A stretch of 64,000 nt of DNA from the NCBI GenBank assembly GCA_905250025.1, contig CAJNOJ010000235.1:1-64000 (forward strand). The letters run 5' to 3'. Origin of the DNA: Adineta ricciae. Lineage: Eukaryota; Rotifera; Eurotatoria; Adinetida; Adinetidae. The notes beneath the pieces were generated by a model. It made no database searches and had not been told where the DNA came from. It saw nothing but the letters and a program-made list of their open reading frames with translations. Below, piece by piece: positions 34,102-46,510 of this stretch; the first letter of the stretch is position 1; each line of letters starts with the position of its first letter. A program made the position numbers and the translations under genes.

Positions 34102-36260
34102 ATGAGTAGTGGAACAGCCATCACTATGATTGAATCAGTGAAAAACAAACTGAACAAATATATTCAATCAAAAGATAATGATAAAGTAAGTTTAGGCTGG
34201 CTTTTCGTTTCAAATCAATAGATGTTCCTTCTAGGTTAAAGAGTACCTTCAAAAGTTACATCATACTTCAATGACTCCGGCATTACTTCGCGTATGTCTC
34301 TGCTTAAGTGTTGAACAAGTTCACTAGTGGAGTTTTTAACTCATAGGAAACGAAGATTGATGTGCTCGTCAAGCAACTTGTATCGGATACAAAAACTTCA
34401 TATTACACAACGGCCAAGGGTCTTTTAGATAAATGGCATAATGGAAACAACAAAACTTCGAAATCAAACAATTCCACCAAAGTTAAGACGATTACAAACA
34501 CGACAAAAGTTGCTTTAGAAAAGAAATCTTCCCTGAAACGAAAGTGTTCCGATGAGGATGATTATGATAAACCTCGTTCGAGCTCGTTAAGGTTCGAATG
34601 AAATTTTTCTCTCATTGATCATCGAATTTCAACACATTTGATCTTTTCAGTGAATCTCATTCATCTGATGATGGAAAACCAAATACTCGTGATCAATCAT
34701 CACCGATTAAAAAGCGGAAAGTTCTTTCCTTAGCTGAATATACGGCAAGTAAAAAGCCCGTCTCAGCAGCTGTAAATCGTGCTCAAGATATATTCACCGA
34801 TACGCAAATTCAAGAAATCTATGCGAAATTCGATGCTAATGGTATTAAATTAGCAGCAAATGCGCCGAAACTTCCAAATGATGTGAGTAAAATCTTGACG
34901 AAAGATAATGATTACAATCATGGTGGTGCAAATGGTTATCGTTCGAAGACAATTACCAATAATACTCAAAATACAACAAAACAAAATGATATTTGGGCGG
35001 AAGATGATGATGACGATGATGATGATGCTGAGAAAAATAAAAAGCCACCTTTGCCTGTGCTAAACAAAGCAACAGTGGATAAAAAAAGTCAACAAGTATA
35101 TTGCGTTATTTACGTATAACTTCGAGTCGGACCATCGATATTTCAGGTGAAGAAACCAACATCATCGACAGTTGCAACAGTAACAAAGAAAGAGGAACGT
35201 GCTACGATTGCAGCAATCGCATCAAGCATTGCCTCTCTCGATCATTCTCAACCAATATCCCGTCCACCGCAACCTCAACTCTCAGCAGCTAATGGAAAAA
35301 AATCAGGTAAATCTTTTTCATTTGAGTGTGACAATCGACCCACCATCAATTTTTATAGAAAGTTTTAATTTTCTTCGTCCAAGACAAGGACGTCAAGCGA
35401 TCTATTCCGGTAAACGTGCGTGTCGTACTAGTATCCCATCACTTCAAGATCTCTGCGTCGATGTTCTCAAAGATAATATCGAAGGTAATCCGTTTTGATA
35501 CTTTTCTAAAAATACACATTCTCTCCATTTGTACAGACTCTTCTCGCTGGCATTTCAACCGACTTCCATATGAAATAGTCAAACCAATACTCGACGTTGC
35601 TACACCTGATCAATTGTATCGCATCATTGATAATAATCCTGTATGTGAAAAGTTCTTATCTATGAAGCGAATGATGGTTTTGTTTGGTTTGTTTCTAGGA
35701 TTATTATGATGATGTACAACCGTTATGGCAAAAATTTTGTTCGATACATTATAAGGACGCTGAGTTAGACGAAAATGAAACTTATTTTGAACTCTATTGG
35801 GTACGGAAAATAGATAATTCTTTCTTTGAAAACATTCATTGATTTCCATCTTGTTTTGTAGCGTAAATTTCAGGAAAATGAAGCACGTTTACAAAAAATA
35901 ACAGAACTCGCTAAAAAGAAAAAGGCACAAACAACTGATATAGGTATTTGATAAAAAGTAGCGGACTTCTTTTTTCATCTTAAGTTTCTATTCAGGTCGC
36001 CAAACAAAGTCACTTCCCACAGCTCCGACGGTGAACCGTCACACAACCACTGGTACTGTGAAGAAAACCTTTAGACCAGTTGTCGGTCTTCCACCAACGA
36101 AACTCGGCCGGGGTCAAGCAAAACCTAAAAGTAGATATCAAATTTCTCTTTTTCTTTTCATACAACAAAAAACCTTCGATTTCATTTTCTTGTCATTTCA
36201 GAACCAGTCGTACCACCATTACTGAGAAAAACTCTGAAATCTTATACTGGAAAGAATTAA
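34102..36260 (+). CDS. ELOA: Elongin A (transcription elongation factor B subunit)
   Basis: Eleven exons, all in phase: 34102-34185, 34235-34291, 34347-34591, 34651-35095, 35147-35306, 35359-35484, 35537-35640, 35699-35800, 35862-35943, 35996-36130, 36202-36260. The N-terminus is a TFIIS-N (LW) domain (VKEYLQKLHHTSMTPALLR, TAKGLLDKW). A long Lys/Ser/Asp-rich linker follows. The Elongin-A core then starts IYSGKR, followed by SLQDLCVDVLKDNI (the BC-box-like segment binding Elongin C), then LPYEIVKPILDVATPDQLYRI (F-box-like) and DVQPLWQKFC. Elongin A binds RNA polymerase II and is the substrate receptor of a CUL5 ubiquitin ligase for stalled Pol II. The last exon is short (about 20 residues). 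Confidence 0.92.
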
Positions 36261-36811
36261 ATTTTATCTGTACATATATTCATCGCATACCTGATGTCTT
36301 TCCATGTTTTTGAGATATATATATATGTATAAGGGGCTGGTTTTCCATCATCAAATCTGCTCGACACATGAGCGTCAATCGAAATTCTCCAAATATTTTA
36401 GTTTTTGTTTGTTACCTGTAATAGTAAATCAAACAAACAAAAGGACGAAGACGATTTCTTCAATGCATGTCTTTCTTATTCTTCTTAAGTTTGTTTTGTA
36501 TGGAACAGACAGACACGTGCTATTTAGTTTCAAGGTGTTTGTTTATTTATTTTCTTTCTTCTTAAATTATTTATATGATCATCAATGTAAATAAAACGAG
36601 AACAGAAACGTTATTGAGGAGAAATTAACAACTTCTTTTCTTTACTTCTAGAGTAACAAAATCAACTTTATGCTTCTAGTTCTTTTCAAACGTTAAATTT
36701 CTTTCTTTGTCCCATTGTACATATTCATTATCTTATTTATTTCTCTACAAAACATCTGAACACACAGAACAGCAATTATTTTAATTCGTCCTATATATTT
36801 TTACTCTAATC

Positions 36812-38140
36812 ATGTCAACAACAACTCTTCGGCAAGTGCCCATTACATGCAATGGTCATACACGACCAGGTTTGTTAAGCAAAGTTAATGTTTCGCACAT
36901 TTTTAGGAAAATCTTTTTATTCTAGTGGTCGATCTCCGCTTTAGTGATGTGACTAAATATAGTTACTTCTTGATAAGTGCTTGTAAAGGTAGATCATCTC
37001 TTGTACATTCGTATAGATTATAATTTCGTTCACTTTCTAGACGGAATACCCATGTTACGCGAAGGTGATACTGGCGATTGGTACGAATTTGAAATCAGCT
37101 TATGAAACAGAGTTTTATTGGTCTGTACTTTAGGATTGGTAGTTTTATTGGTCATAAAGGAGCAGTATGGGGAGCAACAATATCAGGAAATGCTGAATTA
37201 GCTGCAACAGCTGGTTCAGATTTCACCGCTAAATTGTGGGATGCGAATACAGGCGCAGAACTACAAACATTCGAACATAAACACATCGTTCGTTCGGTAG
37301 ATTTCTCAACAATAAATAAGGAATGGTTATTAACTGGATCGAACGAAAAAGTGATCAAGATTTATGATGTAACTGCACCCGCAGGTAAAATCTTTCGTAT
37401 TTACTATCTGTCCGATTGAACGATCAACAAATATTTTGTAGAACCGGTGAAAGTCTTTAATGGTCATACAGGTGCCGTAAAAAAGGCCATCTTTATGGAT
37501 GCCAAACGCATTTGCACAGCATCTGATGACAAGACTATAAAGTAAGTATTTGAATTTCAAATCTTTTGTCTCTTGTAACACATTTTTTGATTTAAGAATC
37601 TTTGATATTGACTCAGGAAATTGCGTATCAACGATTGATTTGCCTTCGCCACCTAATAGTATTGAAATATCACGCGATAATCAAGCATCATTGCTGATCA
37701 CTTATGGAAAAAAAGTAGAAATCTACGATGGGAATACGTATGTATTATTTATGTGGATTTATCACATACACAGTTCCAATTTAATCTAGTTTAAATAAAC
37801 TACAATCATTTGAAATGCCATGTGAAATGAACACAGCTACATTTCATCCAACTGCAAGAGAATTCGTTTGTGGTGGTCTAGATTTCCGTATATACAAATA
37901 CAATTTCGAAACAGGTGTAGAACTGGGTAAGAAATTGAACAAAATGCCACTGAATCAAAGAAAACCGTAAAAATGTCCTTGTTTTCAGAATCATACAAAG
38001 GTCATTTTGGTCCCATTCATTGCATGTCATATTCACCGGATGGAGAAGTTTATGCGTCAGGAAGTGAAGATGGAACATTACGGTTATGGCAAAATACAGT
38101 TGGCAGTACTTATGGTCTATGGGAAATGGTTGATGTTTAA
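36812..38140 (+). CDS. STRAP: STRAP / unrip WD40 protein
   Basis: Eight exons: 36812-36869, 36926-36988, 37041-37080, 37134-37384, 37442-37541, 37597-37737, 37790-37926, 37989-38140. Together they encode a seven-blade WD40 propeller of about 315 residues. Family markers are [10 protein letters not shown]+[15 protein letters not shown]+[37 protein letters not shown], and the last blade [18 protein letters not shown] with [19 protein letters not shown] works with the SMN complex in snRNP assembly and cap-independent translation, and binds TGF-beta receptors. Spacing from Elongin A is about 550 bases on the same strand. No anomalies. Confidence 0.95.
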
Positions 38141-40916
38141 GATCTGGTGTCATTATTATCATCTCAGTTGCTTTCATTCTCTGTTGCCTACTGTCACATT
38201 GTTACTTTTTTGTCTTTCTTGATAATCGTGCGTGGATATGTGCATGTATGAGGCATTCTGTCAGTTATGTTCAAAAACCAAGGATTAACAAGAACAATAA
38301 TAATAAAAAAAAGATTTCTCAGTGCATGAAGGACAATATTTGATGTTTTGAAATACCTCAATGTGATACAAGTGAACAATATGTGCGTCCATTCATAGAG
38401 CTTCGTGGGTATTTGTGTACATATACAAAAGTTCAACAAACATACAAAACGGGTATGTCGAAACGACGTGATCAAGTTTAGAAATAGTTTCGCAATGAAT
38501 ACTGATGTTTACTGATTTCGATGCATTATTTCATACGTGAAATCGAACACTTAAACGAGATTAATTATAAAAACTCATGTAACCCACTTCAATGTTAAAT
38601 AACGGATAAACATCTTCTCGAAAATACAATCGTTTTCATTTCATCAATCTCGACGTAGAGAATCTCCACTATTATCCAAGGTTTTTCGTATATTACATAA
38701 AATGGATGTTAATTATAAATGTCAACAAACTGATTATCATGCATCATCTAATCCGACGATGAATACACGATGATTTTTTTATGTTATGCGACATCGGAAG
38801 AGCCGCATTTGAGTGTGAAAAAAACACCGAACATGTCGAGCTGCAAGCATATTTGTTTTTCGAGATGATACTTGAATCAGACACGAGCCATCTGTGAATT
38901 GAAGTTCCATTGACAAGAACAAAAAGAATGAGACAACATTGTTCAATTAAGTATTTGCATGATCTGTCCAAGAGCAATCAATAGAATTATCTTGATTGGT
39001 TTCATTCAGTCAAAATACACCGAGTGCCGCAGATTGACTTGTCTATAAGATTACAAAGTTTATCCGATATGAGATTCTTCATTAACATTATAAAAAAATG
39101 GTGACTCGCATTTCTAACCTATGAGTTGAATGTTTGATTCAATGAGAAATAAAAAAAAACATCATGACATTTGTTCAGCTTCTGTATATATTCCTACAGC
39201 ACATTTAGAAATATAAAAGTTCAAAAGGCACTCATACATATTAGATATATGAGCTCGAGTCATAAACGAATTTGTACTATACATATGTCTCTATTCATCG
39301 ATAGATATGTAGTAATAAAAAAGAAGAAGAAGAAGGGAATTTCGACTTTTTTCTTTTCTCTCTCTCTCTCTCTTTCTCTGCTCTTTCTTTCTGATAAGAG
39401 ATACGATCCATTATGTTCGATTTTTTTCTCTTTCTCTTCAGTTCGTTGAGAGCAAGCAAACATCGTTTATCATTCGAATAAGCATTTCCAGAGTGTGAAC
39501 ATTCATTTGTATATATGTAAAACTAGAAGAAGTTAATTTGTTCTTCGTTGAAAATACTAATATGCAAGGATGGGTAAGTTTCGTTTCATTTCGCGTCATT
39601 TCTATAAGCAAGAAAATAAAATGACACCTGCTACCATTTAATGAACTCAATTGCTTAGGCATCTATTCGATTGAATTAGTTGTCTCGTTGATTAGAAAGA
39701 CTGTTGTCATACAACGAAAAATGCTTAATCATATTTTCTGTTCATTCCACTCGCCGGGGGGCAAACACTTGTGTCTGCACTTCTTAGTCTCATCTGTATG
39801 TATACCCATTACGAGCATTTCTTCTCAACAAGGTACCTATCCTCCATATTTCTCGTCAAGGCTTCGTCCATCGTCTTCTTTTTCATTACTCGTCAATCAT
39901 GATAAATGTTCAATTAGCATTGTCTGTTTTAATCGTTCCTGTCTGCATCGATCAATGCGTGTGATCATCATGGCATTTGCCTTGTTTGTTTGCTTTGGTC
40001 GCTATTCAAGAACATGATATCAAGTCATCTTGAATTTGTCAGTATACACCAGTCGAATATGGCCGACATCATCATCAAAAAGAGAAGACAGACAGATATC
40101 CGGACACGCGACAATTAGAATCAGAATTAGCTGTGTCTGTAGAGTGATTGTATATGGCAACTTCGAGGTTAAAGTCTGCTTCCGCTTTGAGATCAATGGT
40201 GTGAGATGTTCGAAAGTAACACTAGAGAAGGTTTATTCAAATTTGACTTTCTAGTTTATATTCCATCATTACTAATCGGATTATTTCATTTGAAATGATT
40301 AGAACATCAGAAAATATATAACCGACATGTCAATCTTCACACTAAATGGTCTACTAGTCAATAAAACAGATGCTGAACAAATGTCATGATGTTTTTTTTA
40401 TTTCTCATTGAATCAAACATTCAACTCATAGGTTAGAAATGCGAGTCACCATTTTTTTATAATGTTAATGAAGGATCTCATATCGGATAAACTTTGTAAT
40501 CTTATANTTTTTGAACTTCACCCGATGTTAATGACAAGAATGGATAATAATAGTGATGATTCGAATACTCATTTGAAATTTATTGAAGAATCATCGCCAA
40601 TCTAAAATCATTTTGTTTGCCTTTTTCTTTTAACCCTGTGATTATATGTTCGTTTGTATTTATATCTGTGCTGTGTTTTTTTTTATGCGAAGAAAGAATT
40701 TAATCGGTCTCATCGACAGATGACACACATTGACGACGACGAGTTATTTTTCAATAATGATTGCAGCGAATTGAATTCAGTAGAAGAAACGAACAACAAG
40801 ACTTTTATTTTTTTCCCACTTGAGATTTTTCTCCTCCTATATTTGTTTAAGACCTACTTAAAAACAAGCGATCATCTGTAGAAAAGAAAGACAGACATTT
40901 TCGAAAGAAATAACCT
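38141..40916. other. 2.8-kb gene-poor interval with an inverted repeat
   Basis: Open frames here lack motifs and splice partners. The frame at 39688-40017 is the longest but looks like translated noise. The region contains the CT-rich tract near 39357-39378 and a pair of long inverted arms (listed separately). Confidence 0.5.
39044..40506. repeat. 136-base inverted repeat ending at a single N
   Basis: 39044-39179 and 40372-40506 are reverse complements with one substitution and one length difference in an A-run over about 136 bases. Beyond 39179/40372 similarity fades gradually instead of stopping. The distal arm ends exactly at the N at 40507. About 1.2 kb lies between the arms. Confidence 0.85.
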
Positions 40917-41935
40917 ATGAATCGATCGATGGAGCTGGTTGAAACACAGAATGACGAGGAAATCGCTCGAGTTTTACAAGATGAATACAAGTTTGTTTAT
41001 TTTAAGAAATTTTCGAGGTTTTATCTTCGATAAATAGTTTTCAAATCCATTGTGTCAAACGATCGAGATCACCATCGCCTACATCAAAAAAATTCAAACA
41101 AAATGACGCGCAAGACATTCCAGCGACTGAAATAAACGCACAGGATCGATCGTCTTCAGAGGTAAACCAGATTTGTGCGCAAACGGATGATGATGCTGAA
41201 ATGGCTTTGGTATTACAAATTGAAGAAATTGTTTTAGCAGAAAATCAAATCAATGAAAAGACTATTCAGTTAGTTTCAAGACTGATCTACTATTAAAATG
41301 AAGCCATCGTCCTAATTTTCTCTTACGTTAGAGCAACAGATGACCAACTGCAGCAAACTCATACAGCCATGACAAAAGCATTGCAACCAGTTGAAGAAAC
41401 GAATACTTTGTAAATAACATCAATCAGGATAACTAGCTAAACTAATGTCTAATTTTACAGGAAAAGAGCCATTGGAATGTTCACAACCATAAAAACTCGA
41501 TATGACAATTGTCAAACGAAAAATCAAGTAATGGGATGAGTGAATTAACTTGTTCAGTTTCTTTTGTTATTTAGGCTTTGATTGATCAAATTCAAAAATT
41601 GTCCGTTCAATTGTATCCACTGTTGATCTCATTCAAAACGGGAGGTAACAGTCATATATCTAAAGCAGCTGTACCTGTTATGGCTGTCGGTCTTATCACC
41701 AGTAAGATGTTTCTTGATGAAAATCGATTTCTCATTCTTTTCTAAAGATGTGCTTCGAGGTAACATGAGCATTGATGATGCTAAACAAATCATATATAAT
41801 ATGGTACAATTGTGGACTGATTCGAGTGTTTGGTATGAATTTATTGAACAACTTGTATATATCTTAGTAGCAATTACTATACCAGCATTTGGTCAAAAAG
41901 CTATGGGAAACTTAATGACAAATGTGTCATCATGA
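40917..41935 (+). CDS. Unidentified protein with ubiquitin-interacting-type motifs
   Basis: Six exons (40917-40990, 41038-41268, 41332-41409, 41461-41527, 41575-41701, 41748-41935) in phase give 254 residues. Near the N-terminus, NDEEIARVLQDEY resembles UIM/MIU ubiquitin-binding helices (acidic, then A-xx-LQ-xE), and a second similar helix is DDDAEMALVLQIEE. Between them is a basic/Ser-Pro patch (KRSRSPSPTSKK). The C-terminal 120 residues are helical, moderately hydrophobic (VPVMAVGLIT, FIEQLVYILVAITIPAFG) and unlike anything I recognise. A role in ubiquitin signalling is inference from the motifs alone. The start has two nearby ATGs; 40917 is the first in frame. Confidence 0.6.
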
Positions 41936-43341
41936 AATAATTTATAATTCAATTCGAATTTCTTCTTTTATCTTCATGAAGTTTCCTTTTTTCTGTCCTC
42001 TAAGAGACAATTTTTCCTTTAAATGCACATGAATTTCTCACGTGCACAATCTACTGAGTATAATATTGCAATAAAATTTATTTATTTTACTATTTGCAAT
42101 GAGTTTTAAAATAGATAAATGTGGAGGATCGTTTAAACTACATTCAACTATTTCGTTTTAATTCATCTGACGAATTACAGAGATCAAAACATTGAATCTA
42201 AAGAATATATTTTCAGTAACAAATAGCAATACTACTGCGTTCTATACGGTGCTGCACCGTTATGTCAGGTATCGCTGGTCAATACAGTGTGAACGGATAC
42301 CTCTGCAAGTAGTCAATTCCAACTCAACATAATAAAATCGGCGACTTCGGATAAATAATAAACATATTGCAGATGTTTTACTGACATTTTCACTTTCAGT
42401 TTACACTTTGGAATCTGTATAATATTGTTCAATGCCCTGTCGAGCAATGTTTACTTTCAAGAAAACTCATTTCGGCATTAATATCAGATGATGAAATTGT
42501 CAAGTCAATAGTTGCGACATCAAACGAACCAGCTTTGACTGATCTGAAGAGATGCAATAGTACGATTTAAAAAATTCTCAGGTTTATTATCTTTCAACGA
42601 TAAGTCCTATTATGAAACGGCATGCATATCGCCTTTCCATGAGACTTATTTTCTTCATAAGCGACTGAAACAATTTTACAAGATGCAAATCCCGATCCAT
42701 ACTCATCAACACTACGTGTACATAATTTGTACACTCGACGTACTAAATGCAATGTATTTTTCAACAAAATTAAGTCAATATGATTAATATTCAGGACTGG
42801 ATTTCATACCACATTCTATGACATTGGTAAAAAGCTTTCTCGTAAGAGACAGGCTTTCTGGTACAAATAAAATAGTCTCAGAGTTTATTGAATTGCAAAT
42901 TTAAGACGCAAAGATATAGATAATATTTATCAGACTATTGCTACATCGTAGTGTTGTCAGTTGTTCAGAAACTGATATGTTTCAGTCAGAAATGCGCTAT
43001 TCTGCGATGTGCAGAAACGAACGATATCTATGTGATTGCACTATTCGATTATATAATAACCAATCGGAGACATGATGTTTGAGTAAACGAAAGAGCAAAA
43101 ATGAATGCCTAAAAAGAAATATTTACTTCATTTAATAAATTTGTGTTCTTATCAAGTAAGCGGTATCAATTGATTGTATTGCGTTTGTTGATTTTACTTT
43201 GAAGAAAAAGAAAAATTCTATGGTAGCGAATTGTGATGATCACATGATCAAGGGAAATAATCCAATATATTACCATAGAACTTAAGTCGCTCATTGTATA
43301 TCAATATGAGATAAGAGTGCTCTATCTGGTTCAATTTGTGT
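41936..43341. other. Intergenic, 1.4 kb
   Basis: AT-rich, dense in stops on both strands. No open frame of note. TGATCA-type half-palindromes occur near 43232-43250 upstream of the cystatin promoter. Confidence 0.5.
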
Positions 43342-43349
43342 TATAAATA
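43342..43349 (+). promoter_or_regulatory. TATA box of the cystatin gene
   Basis: TATAAATA lies 49 bases before the cystatin ATG, consistent with a short 5' UTR. Confidence 0.6.
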
Positions 43350-43390
43350 GATTTTGTTTGAAATGCTAGAAATTTTCTTTTCTAGATAAA

Positions 43391-43732
43391 ATGAAGTCGA
43401 TGATAATTATTGTTGTTATTTTCACTTTGAATTCTTGTTTTGCTGAACAGTTACTTGGTGGATGGTCTGTTACTACTGACGAAACACTCAAACAAGATTG
43501 TTTAAGTCAAGCTTTGGCACAAATTCAAGGTCAGAAAGTGACTGATGCGGAAAAATTAGTTTCGGATAATGTTTGTCAAACTCAAATTGTCAATGGTCTC
43601 AATATTAAATGTACTTTTGTTTTAAATGGGCAACCTTGGAAATGTTCATTTTATAAATCATTCATCGGAACAAAAGAAACAAAACTTGAAGGATGTGAAG
43701 AAGTTAAGCCACAAAATTCCGAAGATATTTGA
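43391..43732 (+). CDS. Secreted cystatin (cysteine-protease inhibitor)
   Basis: Intronless, 113 residues. A signal peptide (MIIIVVIFTLNSCFA) is followed by LLGGWS, whose glycine pair is the N-terminal inhibitory trunk of cystatins. The first hairpin reads QIVNG, matching the QxVxG consensus, and the second hairpin has PW. Together these three wedge elements block papain-like proteases. Four cysteines in the mature part would form the disulfides of type-2 cystatins. A TATA box lies just upstream and AATAAA at 43825. Such proteins act outside the cell or in lysosomes on cathepsins. The C-terminal 15 residues are acidic. The absence of introns is unusual among its neighbours and may mean retrocopy or simply a small gene. 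Confidence 0.85.
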   Translation: MKSMIIIVVIFTLNSCFAEQLLGGWSVTTDETLKQDCLSQALAQIQGQKVTDAEKLVSDNVCQTQIVNGLNIKCTFVLNGQPWKCSFYKSFIGTKETKLEGCEEVKPQNSEDI

Positions 43733-43824
43733 ACAAATGTCAATATAAATTATATATAAAAACATTGAGCAGTTAATAATTCTCGAATTAATTCACATTT
43801 ATTTTATTTTTCATTCAAACCTAT

Positions 43825-43830
43825 AATAAA
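43825..43830 (+). terminator. Polyadenylation signal AATAAA of the cystatin gene
   Basis: AATAAA about 95 bases after the cystatin stop codon and just before the RtcB gene. Confidence 0.5.
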
Positions 43831-43906
43831 TCCAATAGTTGTTCGTTTTTGTTTTACAGTCAAATGATTAATAAATCTCTCTTGTAAAATTAAACTCTAG
43901 AATAAC

Positions 43907-45532
43907 ATGTTGTCTACTCTCATCAAACGATCATTATTTCGTTTAACTCGTTCCCGTCATTTTTCACGCTTGATCAAAGAAGAAGATGCTAACGAAAATA
44001 GTTTGCATTGTTCCATAGCTGATTCATCAACACCGTTACCGCTGATTATTCCAACATCAGGCGTGCCCATTCATCTTTATACGCGTGAAATCGAATCGAA
44101 AGCACTGAAACAACTGACTGTCTTAGCTGAAAGTGGCATTGTCAAAGGTTTTGTTGCTGCTATGGCTGATGTCCATGTAGGTAAGGCGAATCACGTTGTA
44201 AATACGTTTGATTTCTGGCAATTGAGTATTTCAGGTGTTGGTGCAACGATTGGAACTGTGTTTGCTTCGTTAACTCATGTGAGTCCGTATGCTGTTGGCG
44301 CTGATATTGGTTGTGGAATGATTGCTGCACCGATTGATGGTTTAACGAAAGCTAAACTGAATGAAAAATGGAAAAAGGAGATTCAACGTAAGATTAAAAC
44401 TGCGATACCAACAGGACATGATGCAAGAGCGAAAGCACACAAAAAAGCAGACCGAATTATTAGTAATTTAGGCGCATGTACAAACTACCTTAGAAATCAA
44501 ATCTGTGATATTACAAAAAAACAAGTGAGTTATGGAAAATCCGAGTCGATTACCAAAAATTTACTTTTTAGTTAGGGACATTAGGATCGGGAAATCATTT
44601 TCTTGAGATACTCTATGATGAAAATGATCAAGTCTGGATCATGCTACACAGGTATTCACGAAAGGGGTTTTGAGACGAATTCGACAACAAAAACTATATT
44701 TCTAGTGGCTCGCGACGAATCGGGAAAGAAACATGTGATTATTATCACGGTATTGCCGGTCAACAAATGTCTCAACGTCGTTTACCTGTCATCAATGAAT
44801 TGAAATACCTAGAAATCGATTCATCTGAAGGTCAAGATTATTTGATCGACATGCGATGGTGTTTGAATTATGCAGAACAAAATCGTCGAATAATGCTAGA
44901 CGAACTCTGTTCGATTATCAAATTAGTCACTGGTTACGAAGCTGATTTGAAACGAATGGTAAACATTCATCATAATTATTGTCAACAGGAGAGAATTTCC
45001 TTCGAAGGGCCTGAGAGTGCAACAGAAGAGCTCGTTTGGGTGACCAGAAAAGGTGCGACGAGTGCACGAAAAGGACAGTTAGGAATTATTCCTGGTTCTA
45101 TGGGAACTGGTTCTTTCATCGTCCAAGGATTGGGCAATTCTCTGTCGTTTCATTCATGTTCACATGGTGCTGGAAGGTTGATGTCAAGAACAATGGTTAT
45201 TTTGTCCAACATAATTATCTCCTTTCGGTAATACTTGTTTTTCTTTTTCAAGGCAATGAAACAGATCTCTCAGCAGTCGTTTGAACAAGCAATGCAAGGA
45301 ATTGTTAGCGATACGAGTGCAGCATTGAGAGACGAAGCACCACAAGCATACAAAGTAAATGAAAATAGTATTGTACTGATAAATTACATTGTTCTTTCAG
45401 AATTTGACAACAGTGATGACGAATCAAGAAACTTTAGTGAAAATAGTTCATCGACTGAAACCGCTCATTAACGTTAAAGGCGTATCGGAGAGAAATATTC
45501 GTTTTTCAAAGAAATCCAATAAGAAAAAATAA
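43907..45532 (+). CDS. RtcB-family RNA ligase, bacterial type, possible mitochondrial presequence
   Basis: Exons 43907-44180, 44235-44524, 44572-44651, 44706-45195, 45253-45354 and 45401-45532 give about 455 residues. Family motifs: ADVHVG+VGATIGTVF, GADIGCGM (the D-x-G-C-G manganese site), TLGSGNHFLE, LHS+GSRRIG, IIPGSMGTGSFIV, and SHGAGRLMSR containing the histidine that becomes guanylated. RtcB joins RNA 3'-phosphate or 2',3'-cyclic phosphate to 5'-OH ends with GTP. The layout and length resemble the shorter bacterial-type RtcB, not the 505-residue animal tRNA ligase. The N-terminus (MLSTLIKRSLFRLTRSRHFSR) is basic and amphipathic, like a mitochondrial presequence. The first intron (44181-44234) is 54 bases, stop-free and in frame, so an unspliced form is also translatable. 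Confidence 0.85.
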
Positions 45533-46129
45533 ATATTTTCAAAGCAAATTCGCCTTATGGTTCGGTTTCGACTCAGTTTTACTTCAGAATGAAGTTTTAG
45601 ATTTCACTAAGATGAACATCGATCTTTTGATGAAACGAAAAAGAAAATATTTCTGTTGATCTTTCATGATTCTTCCTAGATGAACAAGGACACTGAATGT
45701 CTTCTTATGTAAGAAGAATTCATATTGTTCACTGAATGTGAATATATACAATGAAATAAGAGATTTTTACATTTACACTTCTCTGTATGAATAAGACGAA
45801 CGAACGAAAGAAAAAAAAATGCCTTTGACTTTGTTCGATGATTGTCTCTTGGTGCGTCTATTTATTGATCTCATTCGATTTTCCTCGCCTGTGTGCGACT
45901 ACAAATACAATCTGCATGTCAATTTGACTGATGGTGATGTTACTTTCAGAAAAAGAGGAAAAAAACTTCGCCGAATAGAGACAATTAATAGCAAGCTGTC
46001 CATCGATTTTTTTTCTCTCGCTTTTTCTCCTTCTATTTCTCTTCTTTTTTTTCTCATCGCTCAACAACATTACAATCTAGCTATTGATTGTATTCTTCTC
46101 AGATCAGATAGAGTGCATCTCATTCTGCA
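45533..46129. other. Intergenic between RtcB and a small ORF
   Basis: About 600 bases. A plus-strand frame at 45819-46133 overlaps it but is low-complexity in places and has no recognisable motif. Nothing else is seen. Confidence 0.4.
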
Positions 46130-46510
46130 ATGACCGAATTTTCTATTAGGATTGATCGATTGTCGGAACGCCTTCGTCGTGGTACCAACCAATGTGATCT
46201 TATCGAACAACGTGCGTGTCTTACCGAACAACGTTTAACAACATTGAATCAATCTGTTCAAAATCTTGCACGACTGATCGAAATTAGTCTTCTAATTCTC
46301 ATCTCATCAGATAAAGACAAATCTTTATGGCTCGAACTAATCAGTGACGAAAACAAGCAAATAACTAATTCAATCCGACAGCATTTTTTCTACCGTTTAG
46401 AATCTTTTCTCCATCGATCAATGATTGATGATGAAGAAAAATGTGCTTATATGAATGCATTAGTTCTTGTTCATAAACCTTCAGTTGTATCATCGAATGT
46501 TTTTTTTTGA
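46130..46510 (+). CDS. Small hypothetical helical protein
   Basis: A 126-codon intronless frame with ATG at 46130. The first half is a plausible amphipathic coiled coil (RIDRLSERLRRG, LTEQRLTTLNQSVQNLARLIE), followed by a leucine-rich segment and a charged end. It is longer than expected by chance in this AT-rich DNA and has coherent composition, which is why it is listed. I do not recognise it. It is convergent with eIF2-alpha (gap about 95 bases). It could be the last exon of a gene whose upstream exons I cannot see. Confidence 0.4.
   Translation: MTEFSIRIDRLSERLRRGTNQCDLIEQRACLTEQRLTTLNQSVQNLARLIEISLLILISSDKDKSLWLELISDENKQITNSIRQHFFYRLESFLHRSMIDDEEKCAYMNALVLVHKPSVVSSNVFF

Noticed and set aside
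39688-40017. 109-codon plus-strand open frame
   Set aside because: No motif, no good splice or promoter context, and composition like translated AT-rich noise.
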